Shown here: positions 1-11,991 of the stretch, in pieces | How positions within the stretch are numbered: the first letter of the stretch is position 1 | Layout of the letters: every line of letters begins with the position of its first letter | DNA from: Branchiostoma lanceolatum | Lineage: Eukaryota > Chordata > Leptocardii > Amphioxiformes > Branchiostomatidae | Direction of reading: 5' to 3' | NCBI RefSeq assembly: GCF_035083965.1 | Contig: NC_089724.1 | Location: 23,216,474 to 23,280,473 of the forward strand | DNA: 64,000 nucleotides | Notes under the pieces: generated by a model | Seen by the model: only the letters and a program-made list of their open reading frames with translations | Databases searched by the model: none | Told to the model about the DNA's origin: nothing | Program-made: the position numbers and the translations under genes

Positions 1-182
1 AGATTTCTATCAGCCAACAGAACAATAGCACACAAACATCCTAAATCTTAATCATAGTCGGATTGTAAACATGGGAGTGCCATTGCACCAGGAAAATAAG
101 AAACAACATCAAATTTCATAATTCATTAAGAATCAAAATCAATAACATAAGAACAAAAATTAGGAAGCAAAGTCCAACTCAC

Positions 183-3100
183 AATGACCCCCTTCTGGCT
201 TCATATTTCAGCTGCTCCTTTTCCTCTTTATCTAGTTTCTCCTCAATTGCTCTGAAAAAGAGGAGCAGACAGAGTATTAGTCTTGACATAGAGAGCCAGC
301 ATACCAAATCAGTTGAATGAATTATGTATAACACTGTAAAAGTAAGTACATTTTACACAATTAAATTAAGCTGGATGACTGGTGAAGGCTAGGAACAAAA
401 AGGATTCACAGCCTCTAACACGCTCCCCACCGAGGGTAAGGGGAAAACCCTGTATAGGTACCCGTACCCGTATAGGTACCTGTATAGGTATACCGGTATA
501 CCCCATTTGGGGCCCCAACAAGCCAGGAAACATGCTATGACGCGGTCCCCCGAAAGTGCGAAATGGAACGAAATGGAACGAAATGGAACGAAATGGAACG
601 AAATGGAACGAACTAAAACATATGTAACATTATGAAATGAAATACCAGTAGATAGCGGAATAAAAGGAACGTTGTAACATTCACAGTAGACGGGAACAGG
701 AAGTAAATACATAATATAACGTGTTTTATTTCTTGAATCTGTTTGATAATAGTAAATACAACGTTTTTGCCGCGTTTGTGTGGCTACATTCTTCCCTGAA
801 AATGGGAGCGCCGCGTGGAAAGAGCTCGGCCGCTCTTCCTTGATTTTACCAACTATCTGCAAATGACCTGCTGCAAATAGCAGGGACAACTAGCAAACGG
901 AACTGAGTATCGAAGTAAGGACTAGATTATACAGAAGTTGGTGGTAACATTGAATCTCATAATTCACCAAGAGGGCATGAGGCAAGCGTAATTTCATTAT
1001 TTATACAGCGTGTTTGCGTGTTGTGTGGACTGTGAAATACATGTCCTGCTCGTTCACACCCTCCCTTTGTTTTGTCGTGAACAAGGAAGCAGAAATGTCT
1101 TCAGAGGTAGTTCTCAGTCCATGTCCGTGATTGAATGGAGTGTGAAATGTCACATTGGTGGCGCAGCGCAGAGCCGCATTTGCATATCATTAACGGAAGG
1201 GTCCATTCTCCGACAGCCGACCAGCCGAACAATTGGTTGTATAAAAATCGTTGTTGCGGAGATATGCAGCTACGTATTAGTTATGGACTAAAACCGTTTG
1301 TAAATAAAACTTGGAAGTCGGAGTTTGATTCAACCTGTCGGTTGCACGCCGGCCCACGTGCACAGTTCCGATGCGCTGGCAACATTGGCGGTTCATTTGC
1401 ATGCGGGGCTCCATTTGCAACACGCAAACACGCTGTATAAATAATAGAATTACGCTTGCCTCATGCTCTCTTGGTGAATTATAAGATGCAATGTTACCAC
1501 CAACTTCTGTATAATCCAGTCCTTACTTCGATACTCAGTTCCGTTTGCTTATTTTCCCTGCTATTTTCAGCTGTTCACTTGCAGATCGTTGGTAAACACA
1601 AAGGAAGAGCGGTGGATCTCTTTCCACACTGCGCTCCCATTTTCAGGGAAGAATGTAGCCACACAAACGCGGCAAAAACGTTGTATTTACTATTATCAAA
1701 CAGATTCAAGAAATAAAACACGTTATATTATGTATTTACTTCCTGTTCCCGTCTACTGTGGATGTTACAACGTTCCTTATATTTCGCTATCTCCTGGTAT
1801 TTCATTTCATAATGTTACATATGTTTTAGTTCGTTCCATTTCGTTCCATTTCGTTCCATTTCGTTCCATTTCGCACTTTCGGGGGACCCCTATGACGGCC
1901 GCCATAGCGTGTTTCCTAGCTTGTTGGGGCCCCAAATGGGGTATAGCGGTATACCTATACGGGTACGGGTACCTATACAGGGTTTTCCCCTTACCCCCCC
2001 ACTGACAGATTTAGCAACATTTAGGAACAAATTTGGTTGACTGTCAGCCAACAAACCACCTGCCAAAACAAATCTGTCTCGTCAAAAGTGAAAGTTGTCC
2101 TGACCTCTGCCTGTTGAGCTGTTTGACCTCCAGTTTCTCCTGCAGCGCTCTCATCTGCCTCTCCCTGCTGGTGTGCAGCTGCTCGTTTATCAGCTCCACC
2201 TCACGGTAGTGGTTCTGTAGGATCCGCTCTGTTTTTGTGTCTGACACCTGAGAGAGATTTACCATTTTTATTAAATTCATATATATAGTACATGTACTAT
2301 ATACTATGATCCTTGGGTAATGGTATTTTTCAAGTACAATGTAGGTCACTCAGTCTATAATGTGGGATTTTCCCTTTCCTTTTGTCAATTTTCTGTTTTT
2401 TTCAATGTCAGAAGCCCTTTGGGAAACTTCTTTTTGCATACATTTTATTCCAGTAGTTGTTCAAAAGTTTAAGGAGATGTTTTCAACAATGATATCAAAT
2501 CATGAGAAGTTGATAAAAAATCCTTCCTTAATAAATGAGTCCAGTAAATATTCTTAATGACCTAGTTTAGGCTATAAAAGGAAGTGCGATACCACTCCTT
2601 TTGAATAAAAGGTCGAAACCGGTAAATCGTTGTGTCTCAGCCGTCATCCTTCTGACGCCCAACAGACTATTCTTAATGATTGTTGTTGTGAAAAAGAAAT
2701 GACTTAACCCTTTGGCTAAATGACCCACCTGTCCAGACTCAGCCACCATGTCCACCAGCTGTTCCTGCAGCTCCTTGATGGCCTTCTCCTGACGCCTGAT
2801 GATGGATTGCCGCCGAGCCTGGCCCAGCTGGAGCCGGGCAATCACCTTACCCAGCTGTTCATCCTGGGCCTGAACAGCACAGAAACGGGACATTAACACC
2901 ATGTTAGCATCAGGTAAGACCACTGCTCGTTTTATGTTGTACAAAAAGGATGATACTGACTGGCCACACCACACCTTTCGAAAAAGAGTAGGGGCATGCC
3001 CTGCGATGGTCCAAATCTTACACTCTGCTTTGGCCCGATACATGGCAGTAATTGACGATTTCCTGGCAGATGGACACGTAGAAGAAGAAGACCAGTGCAG

Positions 3101-6100
3101 AATGAGGTACTACTCCTTCTCTCTAACTTTCTGAAGAAGAAAGTTTCTGGTCATGAATAATACAGCTGCTGACATAGAATGTTCTGACATACCTTGAGTG
3201 CCTGGTCTGTCTCCTCTGCCAGCCTCTTCCTGAGCTCAGTGAGGGCCTGCTGACGCTCCTCCTCCAGCTGATGGACCATCTCCTCATGCTCCTCCTCCTG
3301 GAGAAACAGACAACAGTGAGATGTCAATCATCAGAACCTGAGGATATCCTGAACCACTGACAAATTGTCTGAAATGATGTAAAACAATGTTTTAAGTCTT
3401 TACTTTAGATAACAATTCATGTCTCTAGTCTCACCAGCATCTTTTTCTCGTCTTGCTTTTCCATTGTCTTGGCTTCCAGCTTGGCTCTGCGCTGGGCAAG
3501 CTTCTGCTCCAGGCTAGAAGAAAATTCATGACAGTTTATTGTGTTGCTTATGAAGTTATCACTATTTCAGATGATCTTCCAAGATTTCTTCCATAATGGG
3601 GGGATACTAAGATATAATTACAGATAAAGGCAATATTGTGTATGTTGTGCAAAAATAATGGGAAGATCTGGAAAAACAAGAGACATATACTTTTATATCC
3701 TGGCTGTTATGCTAATAGCCTGATACAACAAAATAATGATATTCTTTATTATACATAAAGAAGCTTGGTGGATTATTAAGAAATGATGGACAGACTTTTT
3801 AGTAGTGAAAGAAAGATCTGCTATTCTGATACAATATGGTATAAACTCACATCTTCTGTTGCCGAGTGCGGCTGACCTGCAGCTGGTTGTTAACAGCGAC
3901 CATGTTCTGTTCATGCTCCTTCATTATCTGTTTTCTGGCCCTGGGGTGGAGATACGAAGAAGTTAGGCTGGCAATTCAATTGTCAAAATGTAGCACACCA
4001 CTTTGTTTTCGTAGATAGAAGAATAATGGAGAAAATTTCTATCACTTCTTCTTTCGGAAAATAACTTGCTACGGAAATATCTATAAAAAATTGTTTCACA
4101 AACCACCATTCTGATTTTATGAAGAAGGTTAAACATCCAGGTAATAATATATTCAATACAAAGTTACTCAAGCAACTGGATAAATTGTGTAAATAGTCAG
4201 ACGTTTTAAACAGCATCCGCTGTCTTTCATCAGTTGCTTGTCTAACTCTCGTATTTACCATTTTGATTACATATGAACTGGCAAACTAGTCAATCAAAAA
4301 GTTGCCAATCAAAAAGCTATCAAAAGCACAGCCCCCTTGGCAGGGGTAATAATCCCAACACATGATCCTTACTCCTCTGTGAGTCCTGACTGGGTGTCCA
4401 GTAACATGGTGATGGCTCTCTCCTGCTGGTCGTTCAGCATCTTCTGTTCCGCCTGGCTTGTAGCACTCTGCTCCTCCATTTTCTGTTCAAGAAAAACAAA
4501 GGCAGCTTTACCACTCTGTGTGTGTTTGTTGTATTTTTGTAGTCATGTGGTTAGTATTTTGCATGTATATGAAAGAGTTCATTTGAAACTTACTCTTCTT
4601 CTTTGGGCCAACTTGGCATCCAGCTGTTCTCGTTGCCTCTCCCTTTCTTCATCCTGACGTTCTGTAAAACCAAAACATTACATCAAAGTGTCACTTGATA
4701 CTGTCAATTCAGAGCTTAAAGTGTCCCAGGATAAACAATGGAGATTTATGTGTTGGATTATTGGGAAATTTTCACACTTGAAGGTTTTGAAAAATAAAAT
4801 GTATGTGACTAAAAGACTAAATTACATCTTCCTTTGGGTAAATACCATAAGCAATGGCTATAGTCCATAGTTCAAACTTACTGTGAATACAACTCTGGGG
4901 TGTGTAATTTAGATGTGAGAATGTACAGATGTAGACACATACCCTGGTAGTTCTTCATGTGGATCTGGTGCTTCTTCATGAGTTTGCGGGCTTCCTTCTC
5001 TGACAGCTGTGCCCGTGCCTGCAAGTTCTCGTACAGAGACTGGTCGTGTTCCACCAGCAGCTGTCCACGGCTGGTATCAAGTTGCTGGGGGGAAAATTAG
5101 ACAACATTAAATTATGGGAAATACACTCCTTGGACCTGGGCCGAATGACATAAGAATTACAATCTCATCATAGCTAACTTGATTTGTGGCCTATAAACTA
5201 CAGACTCTACTTTCACTGATCTTTTGGGCATGAAAAGACATTTTGAACAAATTTGCAGTACAGTTACAAGTCCAAGTGTCACTGTGTTCTGTACAAGCTT
5301 GCAATTTGTCAAATTGTGTCCCTGGTAGGTCATCTTTTGCTATGGTACACCTAATACAGATCTCCTTTAGCCCCAATGAATAACCAGAGTTAAAGTTGGT
5401 GTTGCAACTTCTTTTCCCAAATCAAAATAAGCCTTTTGCCATCATAATGGTACCGGTATCTTTAAATGGCAGAGGCAATAATAGCAAGGCAAGGACAATC
5501 CTGCTGCACTGCTGCTGTACATTCAGCACTAGGAAAAGGTCTTACCAACTATTTCTTAGCTGCCTACCTGTTTGAGCATACTCAGTTCCTCAGCCTCAGC
5601 CTCGTCCAGCTCCTCGAGGATGTTCAGCCTGCGCTGCTGCTGCTGTATCATCAAGTCATGCTGGGCCTAATGGTGTCAGATAAACATGTATACTTGTGAG
5701 TCACCACATAACCACATGTTTGCAGAAATGTCAGATAAGCATGCATACAGACCACATCATTACAAAGTCAGGTTGGCCTAAAGGTGTAAGAGAAACATGT
5801 ATACTTGTGAGTCACCACATAACCACATGTTTGCAGAAATGTCAAAACATGCATACTATTCACAGACCACATCATTACAAAGTCAGGTAGGGCTTAAAGG
5901 TGTAAGAGAAACATTCATATTGATGACAGACCACATCAGCAAGAATGGTGTCCAATCAGAAGTAAGAAGGAAGCAAAGAAAGAGGTTTACTTCCCTGTTG
6001 AGGGAAACTAAGCCATAACTACCTTGACATAGTCTTTGGGATCCGTCTGCCCCTCTGCAGCTGAGTTGTCGAGGTCCTCCTTCTCCGTCTCCTCCTTTGC

Positions 6101-9100
6101 TGCAAGCTTCTGCAGCTTGTGCTGCCTGCGCTGCTGCAGCTTCTCCTTCAGCATGTCCTGCTGTACCTGGAGGTCTGGTGGAAGGAAAGAGAAGAGCAAA
6201 GCTCATGACTTTAACCCAGTCAGGATAGACCTACATGTATCTACAGATCAATCTACATGTACATTAAAAAAAAACTTTTAACCTTGCAACTATGTTAGAC
6301 ACACAATTGAATTCATTTTTTGTGGTTTCAAGCAAAGGTTAACAAGAATTAACAGTCTGCAAGGAAAGCAAGCCTGGCAGTCAGGTTAAGGTTGACCAAC
6401 CTGCATGGTAGTTCTCCTCGACCCTCTGCATGTCAGCCTGGTACTGTGCCCAGATGCTGTATGAAAACATACAGAAAATCATCAAAGGTGTGAAATGTCT
6501 TACACACCAACCAAATTGATCAGTGACACTAATGGTGGTAATTTTCAGCATTCTCTGTAGAAAGATTAAGAAATGAATTAAATTTTCTACAATCTTGGAC
6601 TGAATCACTTCAGTCAGCTGACTCTCCTTAAATTGAATCAAAACACGTCAAAATGAAATTACATGGTGTTTCATACCTAACTGGTCTATTGATTTTATAG
6701 TTTCTCTGTGTCTACTTTTCCCTTTTACAGATAAATATCCAAATGAAACATGAACGTGTGAGTAGAGATTACTAGAGAACATGATCTGACCTGTCCCTCT
6801 GCTTGTCCAGTAGCTTGTTATCCTGACAGAGTTTGTCCAGAGTGATGCGCTGCTGGTTCATCCTCTCCTCCACCTCCTCCTCCTCCCTGGTCTGTGCAGC
6901 GGCGTGTTCTCCTGCCAGCCTCTGTCTCTTAGCCAGACGTTCTTGTAAGGCCTGTTGGTCAGAGAAATACATGAAGAATGTCACAGTAGACAATGATAGT
7001 TAAATCTGCAAAACACCAAGTATGGCACTGAAATCTGTCTGTCTGAAATGATGCAACATGATACAAACTGATTTCTCCCACAGATATCAGAATTCAATCT
7101 GATTCATTGGTCTACAGGGAAAGGCCTACCCACTATAAGAAATAGATAGATATATCTACATAATTTTTTTGTTATTATACAAACTGACTGTTGTTTGCCA
7201 AAACATGACCTCCTTGTTACTAGGTTATAACCTGCAGATGAAATTGTTGGAATCTGTGAATAATGCTTCTAAGCTCACCAATGACTGCCTGGCAAACTGC
7301 TCTCCCATCAGCCTGTCCACTGTTGCCATGTTGTCAACAAACTTGGACATGATTTTCTCCAGCTGTGAGAAAACGGTACAGCAAAATAATGTCAAATTGT
7401 AGAATTTCACATATCATTATATCTTTTTTCATGGAAATTAAATCATGTAAGGTTGGGTCCACAGACATTTTGTTTTATGGTTAGTCATCCTTGTAAAGGG
7501 GTGTCCCTGTGGTGTAGTGGTCTGCGCCTTCTGCCTCTCATCACATCTGGTTCAAATTGCTGGGACCAGAAGGACTGGGGTTCAAGCCCCAGGTAGTACA
7601 CCTCTGGACAAGAGGCGCATTGAGTCATACCAAAGACTTTATGAAAATGGTACATACTTCTGAAACAGTATGGAAGTTAAACACACTTCACTGCCAGTGG
7701 ACTAGGCCCCTGCTACAGTGATTGCACCAGTGTGGCCCAGGGCTATGAAATGGAGATGGGCAACGCCCTATACATCAATAATGGTGTGGGAGGCTTTTAA
7801 CTTAAACTAACATCCTTGTAAAGCACACATTATCAACTGTGAACTGTGAATTGTCCCCTTACCTCATTCTGTGGTAGTCCTGCAGTGCTAAGCTCCTGCC
7901 GTACAGACTCCTGCTGCTCTTTCATTAAGGAATTCTGAGAAGCAAAAATACCTGGTAAATGTCTTCATCTTGAACACTTCATCATCATCATCATCATCAG
8001 TCGACGAGCTTTCGCTACGGCGGGGTTATACCGCCCTTTTTACGGGGTGACATACCCTTTCGTTGGCTGTCATACAGGACGGGGATGCGCCAGTTCTCCC
8101 GTCCGGTTGAATGGTATAAATCACGGTATGGCTGATACGAGACGGAGGTTCGCCAGGCCTCCATCCGGGTGATATGTAGTGAATCACCAACTCCAGACAG
8201 AAGGATTTAGGACCATCACACACCGGGGCATGCCCCTACTCTTTTTCGAAAAGTGTAGTGGGTTCTTTAACGTGCGCGAGGCGTGGCTCTCCCCAAACAC
8301 GGGAAATAACACTTGGTTATCTTTTTGCAGTGCATAATCTAGTAAAGGCAATATGCATATAATTTTTTTCACCTGCCAGTTCATGTTATCAACCTTGACA
8401 AACAAACAAATAAGTAAGTAAACAAACTGACCATCCTCTGGACATACTGTGGATGGAGTTTCTCCAGAGCCTCCTGCATGGCAACAGGGTCCTTCTGCAG
8501 CTTCTCATCTGCCATGACCTCCTCCTCCGCCTGCTGCAGCTCCGCACGGATCCCCTCCTCTCCTGTCTGGATCGACTGGTCAGCAAACACAACAGACTTG
8601 TCTTATCTTTTATAGCAGTCACAGACTATGATAAATTCAGAGAAAAAGTGGCCAGTCTTGCTCTGTTAAATACCTTTAGTACCTACTCTTATCTTAAAGA
8701 AAATGTTGGTGTGTTGATATAGATTAGAATACTATCAAATTAAATAGTGATTAGCAGACCCACTGTTACAGTGTCTCTATCATACTTAAAATCATAACAA
8801 ACATTCCATTTGTTTAAACTCCATATTAATCAAGTAAGCAAAGTGACATTTGCACAGGCAAATATAAATCTTTACCTATATCAAGCCTCAAAGTATTTAG
8901 TGTTAGAGAATGATGAATGATTTTCCTTGAAGTAAAAGTGAATACAAGAAGACATACCTTCTCATGCTTGGTCAGGATGTTACGATACTGTTTCTCGTCA
9001 ATTTTCTCTTTGAAGAAGAGGCCATTCAGAAAGATTCGTAAGATCTGCAGGAAAGACTGTAAGGAAAAGATACACAGATTATTTCTGAGAAAGATCTGCA

Positions 9101-10883
9101 AGTTAGCAAGATATAAGCGAATGCTTTTATCATAGCAACACAACAATCAGCACCACGGAAACAATTTTTCCTCCAAATGACAAATTGGGTGAGGAGAAAC
9201 CAGCTTTATAGAAACAAACACTCACTTATAGGTCACAAATGACGAGTTGAAAAGGGCAGAGGGTTCAACTCACATTATTCTTCTGCTCTCTCAGTTCTTT
9301 CTCCAGCTGGACTGTGGCTCGGAAGTCCTGGGATCGGAGCTCGTTGTCTATATCCTCACTGAGAAACAATTCAAATGAATCAAAACACTACCGTTTATAT
9401 CCACATTTGCATTGTATTGACGCTTCAATATGAGAATTCCCACTGATGATTTCATCTTTTCAAATTTCAAAACAAATAAATACAGCCATTTCTATCTAGT
9501 GTGTAGACCACAAAATGGGTTCATCAAATTTAATCCATCTTTGCCCGTTATAAACAGACTTAGCGTGACAAAAAATGTATTGATATCTTTAAATAGATGC
9601 AGACTCAGTTGGCTATGAGCCAAATAGGTAGCCACACATTACCAAAATGGATTCACTACATGATTCACACATTCATAAACAACAAGCTGCCTTTAGCTTA
9701 TATGGCTGCAATCACCTCTTAGGCTTGGTGAGAGCCACCACCAGGCTGTCTGAATACAGGGGGTCGTCCATGTCATACAGGCCTGAGTCCCTACTGATGG
9801 TGCTGGGACCCAGCCTGGCTTTCTTCTCAGCATCAGCTGGCTGCTAGAATAAAGTAATTAGTTTAAAAGTTGCCTTTTGCCATTGTATATTTCGCTTTTT
9901 TCTTCTCATTCATCTTTTGCTATTTTTAATGCTTGAAGCACTTTAGATAATGTTAGAGAGTATAGTTTGAGTTTTACCTTACGTCCCTTAAAACTCAGTC
10001 TCTAAAAGAGCTTCTAGTGCTATAAATTCTAGATTTTTAAGTTATTTGTCAGTGAGTATAGTCCATTCCTCGTCCAGGAAAAAGTCTATACCAACACCAA
10101 GTTCTTCAGTTTATTGATAAACTTACCGAAGAAGCATTAGACATCTGGTCAGGATCTTTTTGTTCCTTCTTCTGTGCATAACATAAAAGTGCAAACTAGT
10201 AAAAAACACTGAATCTTGCGAATTCTTGTTATCGCTGGAGTCAAAGTGCAGGACAAAACCAAAAACACAGCTATAAACAAAAAATTTACGTCTTGTATAA
10301 TGTTAAATTAATGCTAAGATTTAAAAGTGAAATATGTATTTTTATTCTATTCGCCATTGATAACCAACAGTATGCTGATGGCTTTTCCTGCCATTCAGCG
10401 GAAATACTTATTGTTATGATTGGTACTTAAACATTACCCTTTTTTCCTTTTCTTCCTGCTCCTCATCTTCCTCATCTGAAGATTCCGGCTCTACCACATT
10501 CTCCATCAGTAATATTTCACCATCATTGTCTTCTGACTGTAAAGAGATACAGATATGCGTTGATTACTTACATTCCGAGTTTCATAAAAAACATTTTCAG
10601 CACAACATTATGTACAATGGCGCCATCATGAAACCCATGTAAACATTACAACAGAATGCAGTTTTGATGTTGAACACGTCTTGTGAATAAACAAACACGA
10701 ACTGAAGTGATTACTTACCCTCGCTTTGAGGAGGTCAAACAGGCAGCACTTGGCTATGACGACAGCGATGAGAACGCCGAGCAGGAATCCCAGGATCGAG
10801 CCCAGAGCCACCAGCCCGCCGTCCACATTCTCGGTGAAGCCCCTGTAGTACTCCAGGGTGACGAGCACACAGGGCTCCGTCAT
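183..10883 (-). CDS. EVC: EVC ciliary complex subunit (Ellis-van Creveld protein), 3'-partial
   Basis: Partner of EVC2 in the complex at the base of the primary cilium that binds Smoothened in Hedgehog signalling (family knowledge). Twenty-two exons join in frame (about 778 residues; human EVC about 992), so the C-terminus lies left of the window: 10883-10719, 10536-10438, 10171-10127, 9843-9716, 9358-9274, 9056-8958, 8575-8432, 7934-7863, 7362-7279, 6951-6791, 6456-6401, 6174-6023, 5666-5568, 5084-4943, 4661-4594, 4482-4373, 3940-3851, 3513-3435, 3297-3193, 2869-2729, 2247-2105, 251-183. The start ATG precedes a signal-anchor helix (residues 23-47), then an acidic stretch (56-88). Residues 175-207 (ILRIFLNGLF..., YRNILTKHEK) match the human segment QIFKMCLLDLL/YQKILSKQEK. 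The rest is charged coiled coil with repeated KLAQRR-type modules. It lies head to head with EVC2, as in vertebrates. Exon limits are read by eye; individual ends may be off by a few bases. Confidence 0.93.
434..1996. mobile_element. 1.56-kb foldback element with ~580-bp inverted arms, in the last EVC intron of the window
   Basis: Arms 434-1022 and 1424-1996 are inverted copies: both hold GGTAAGGGGAAAACCCTG at the outer end, a 10-bp minisatellite (cgaaatggaa; about 5 copies at 559-610 and 4 at 1831-1871), and TATAAATA at the inner edge. The central 400 bp is unique and promoter-like (see findings). The outward open frames in the arms (889-389 minus, 1589-2005 plus) match each other but resemble no family I know, and the minisatellite is translated inside them, so I do not call them genes. 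I found no clear target-site duplication. Confidence 0.75.
2960..3012 (+). repeat. Short fragment of the dispersed (ATC)n-tailed repeat
   Basis: The stretch CTTTCGAAAAAGAGTAGGGG followed by catgccc, at 2976-3002, is the reverse complement of sequence at about 8225-8256 in the longer repeat copy. It sits between EVC exons in the opposite orientation to that copy. Confidence 0.6.
5568..5930. repeat. Tandem duplication (~111-116 bp units) carrying the EVC exon 13 splice acceptor
   Basis: From the 3' splice site of EVC exon 13 (5667-5669) into the intron, the block ggcctaa-ggtgt-ag-aaacatg...accacatgtttgcagaaatgtca...accacatcattacaaagtcagg occurs about two and a half times, restarting near 5776 and 5890. 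The second copy keeps an acceptor-like TTTAG on the minus strand; the third has TTTAAG at the same spot. Confidence 0.8.
7499..7810 (+). mobile_element. tRNA-derived SINE with 13-bp target-site duplication
   Basis: The head has a Pol III A-box-like GTGGTGTAGTGG (about 7510) and a B-box GGTTCAAGCCC (about 7579), as in tRNA-derived SINEs. The element is flanked by perfect 13-bp copies of CATCCTTGTAAAG at 7486-7498 and 7811-7823, the mark of target-primed retroposition. It lies in the EVC intron between exons 8 and 9. The perfect duplication implies a fairly recent insertion. Confidence 0.88.
7981..8330 (-). mobile_element. Dispersed GC-rich retroposon-like repeat with (ATC)n tail, copy 1
   Basis: This stretch in the EVC intron between exons 7 and 8 matches 53533-53706 closely (gtcgacg, ggggttat-ccgcc, ggggtgacataccctttcg, ggatgcgcca, atggctgatacgaga). 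Both copies abut an ATC/CATCAT run; read on the minus strand this is a 3' microsatellite tail, as on many SINEs and LINEs. I see no coding capacity and the family name is unknown to me. Confidence 0.75.
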
Positions 10884-11991
10884 GTTGGTCTTCCCAAGAT
10901 TTTTTTCTTAGCCACAAATGCGAAAAGTCGGACTTCTAGGTGATCTTGTGTCCTGCTGACAGTTTCTTGGTTGTGCTACGAATGGAATTATTCTGATCCA
11001 GTCATTGTAGATAGCACGACAGCTGGATAAGTATTCCTTGAATTCAGATACACCTCTCGGATTCACCTTTCCAGGGGATTACATGTTTTGCTGACCTCAC
11101 GTCAGACCCCTGACGCAATGGATAACTACCATTTGGCGCCGGGGTACAGAAATTACTTCTGCAATTCTTTCTTGAAATTAGAAGCAAGCGAGACTAGAAT
11201 TCCCTGGTATTATGATATGATATAATTACAATTTGAATTGAGTTAATAATCAGTACAGAATGACATCACTGTTTTAATGATATACAGAAGAATGCGTAAC
11301 TTGCACCCCTTTGCGGTGGTATCGCCTAATGACACAATTTACCCCTGTTGTACCTGGTAGCTATAGTGATGGGGCGGTTTCAAAACGCCCCGTGGAGCCA
11401 CGCCTAAAATCCATTCAGATTATTGGGACGTCTTGAAACTGCGCAGGTCAATCTGCGATTACGGAAGGGCAAATGTTTTTCCTCTGTTTAACCATGTTGT
11501 GGAAGGATTTTGCTACAACGACTGATAAGAACTCAATTTGAATTCTTCTGGGACCGAGGAAGCGGACAAGTGCAAGTGTGGACGAAACTACAGGATTCCT
11601 GGGACTTGGGACTCAGGGACGTGTAGATATCCTTAACAGGTGTTCTGACTGGGAGCCATATGAAGCGGTGCCAAGGTGTGTCTGTCACCTGAGCACGGAG
11701 ATGCGCAGTACCTGTCACATGGAGGAACACACCTGTATGAAATAACACCTGTTCATGTCGCCATGTAATTTGAGATTGCCCCGTTTGATAATAATTAGCC
11801 TTTTTTACATGCGAGTTTCTAAATAGTTTGTGGCCGAACAGTATATTGCAATCAACTCTTCTAGACTTGTTTGCTCAATTCCTAGCAACTGGACTTATCA
11901 CTTGGGCTTCATTGTAAAACTGTCTTTAAGTTGGGTTTACTTGTTTGAGGCTAAGTGCTGTTTTATTGACTGCCAAGTGACTTTCAGGATC
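10884..11991. promoter_or_regulatory. Divergent EVC / EVC2 intergenic region
   Basis: About 1.1 kb separates the two start codons. It contains a GC box inside a small hairpin (GGGGCG...CGCCCC, 11371-11391), a CRE-like TCACGTCA (11097-11104) and a CACGCC box near 11401. No TATA box is obvious near either start. EVC2 may have a non-coding first exon here, because a good acceptor (gactttcag) sits just before its ATG. Shared use as a bidirectional promoter is inferred from the arrangement. Confidence 0.6.

Noticed and set aside
389-889. 166-residue open frame (minus) and its mirror at 1589-2005
   Set aside because: They are the two arms of one inverted repeat, include a translated 10-bp minisatellite and resemble no protein family.
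11330-11370. RFX X-box (ciliary promoter motif) near GTTGTACCTGGTAGC
   Set aside because: The half sites do not fit the GTNRCC / RGYAAC consensus well enough.
11830-11991. Upstream extension of the EVC2 frame to 11830
   Set aside because: There is no ATG in the extension, and the ATG at 11992 is followed directly by a good signal peptide.
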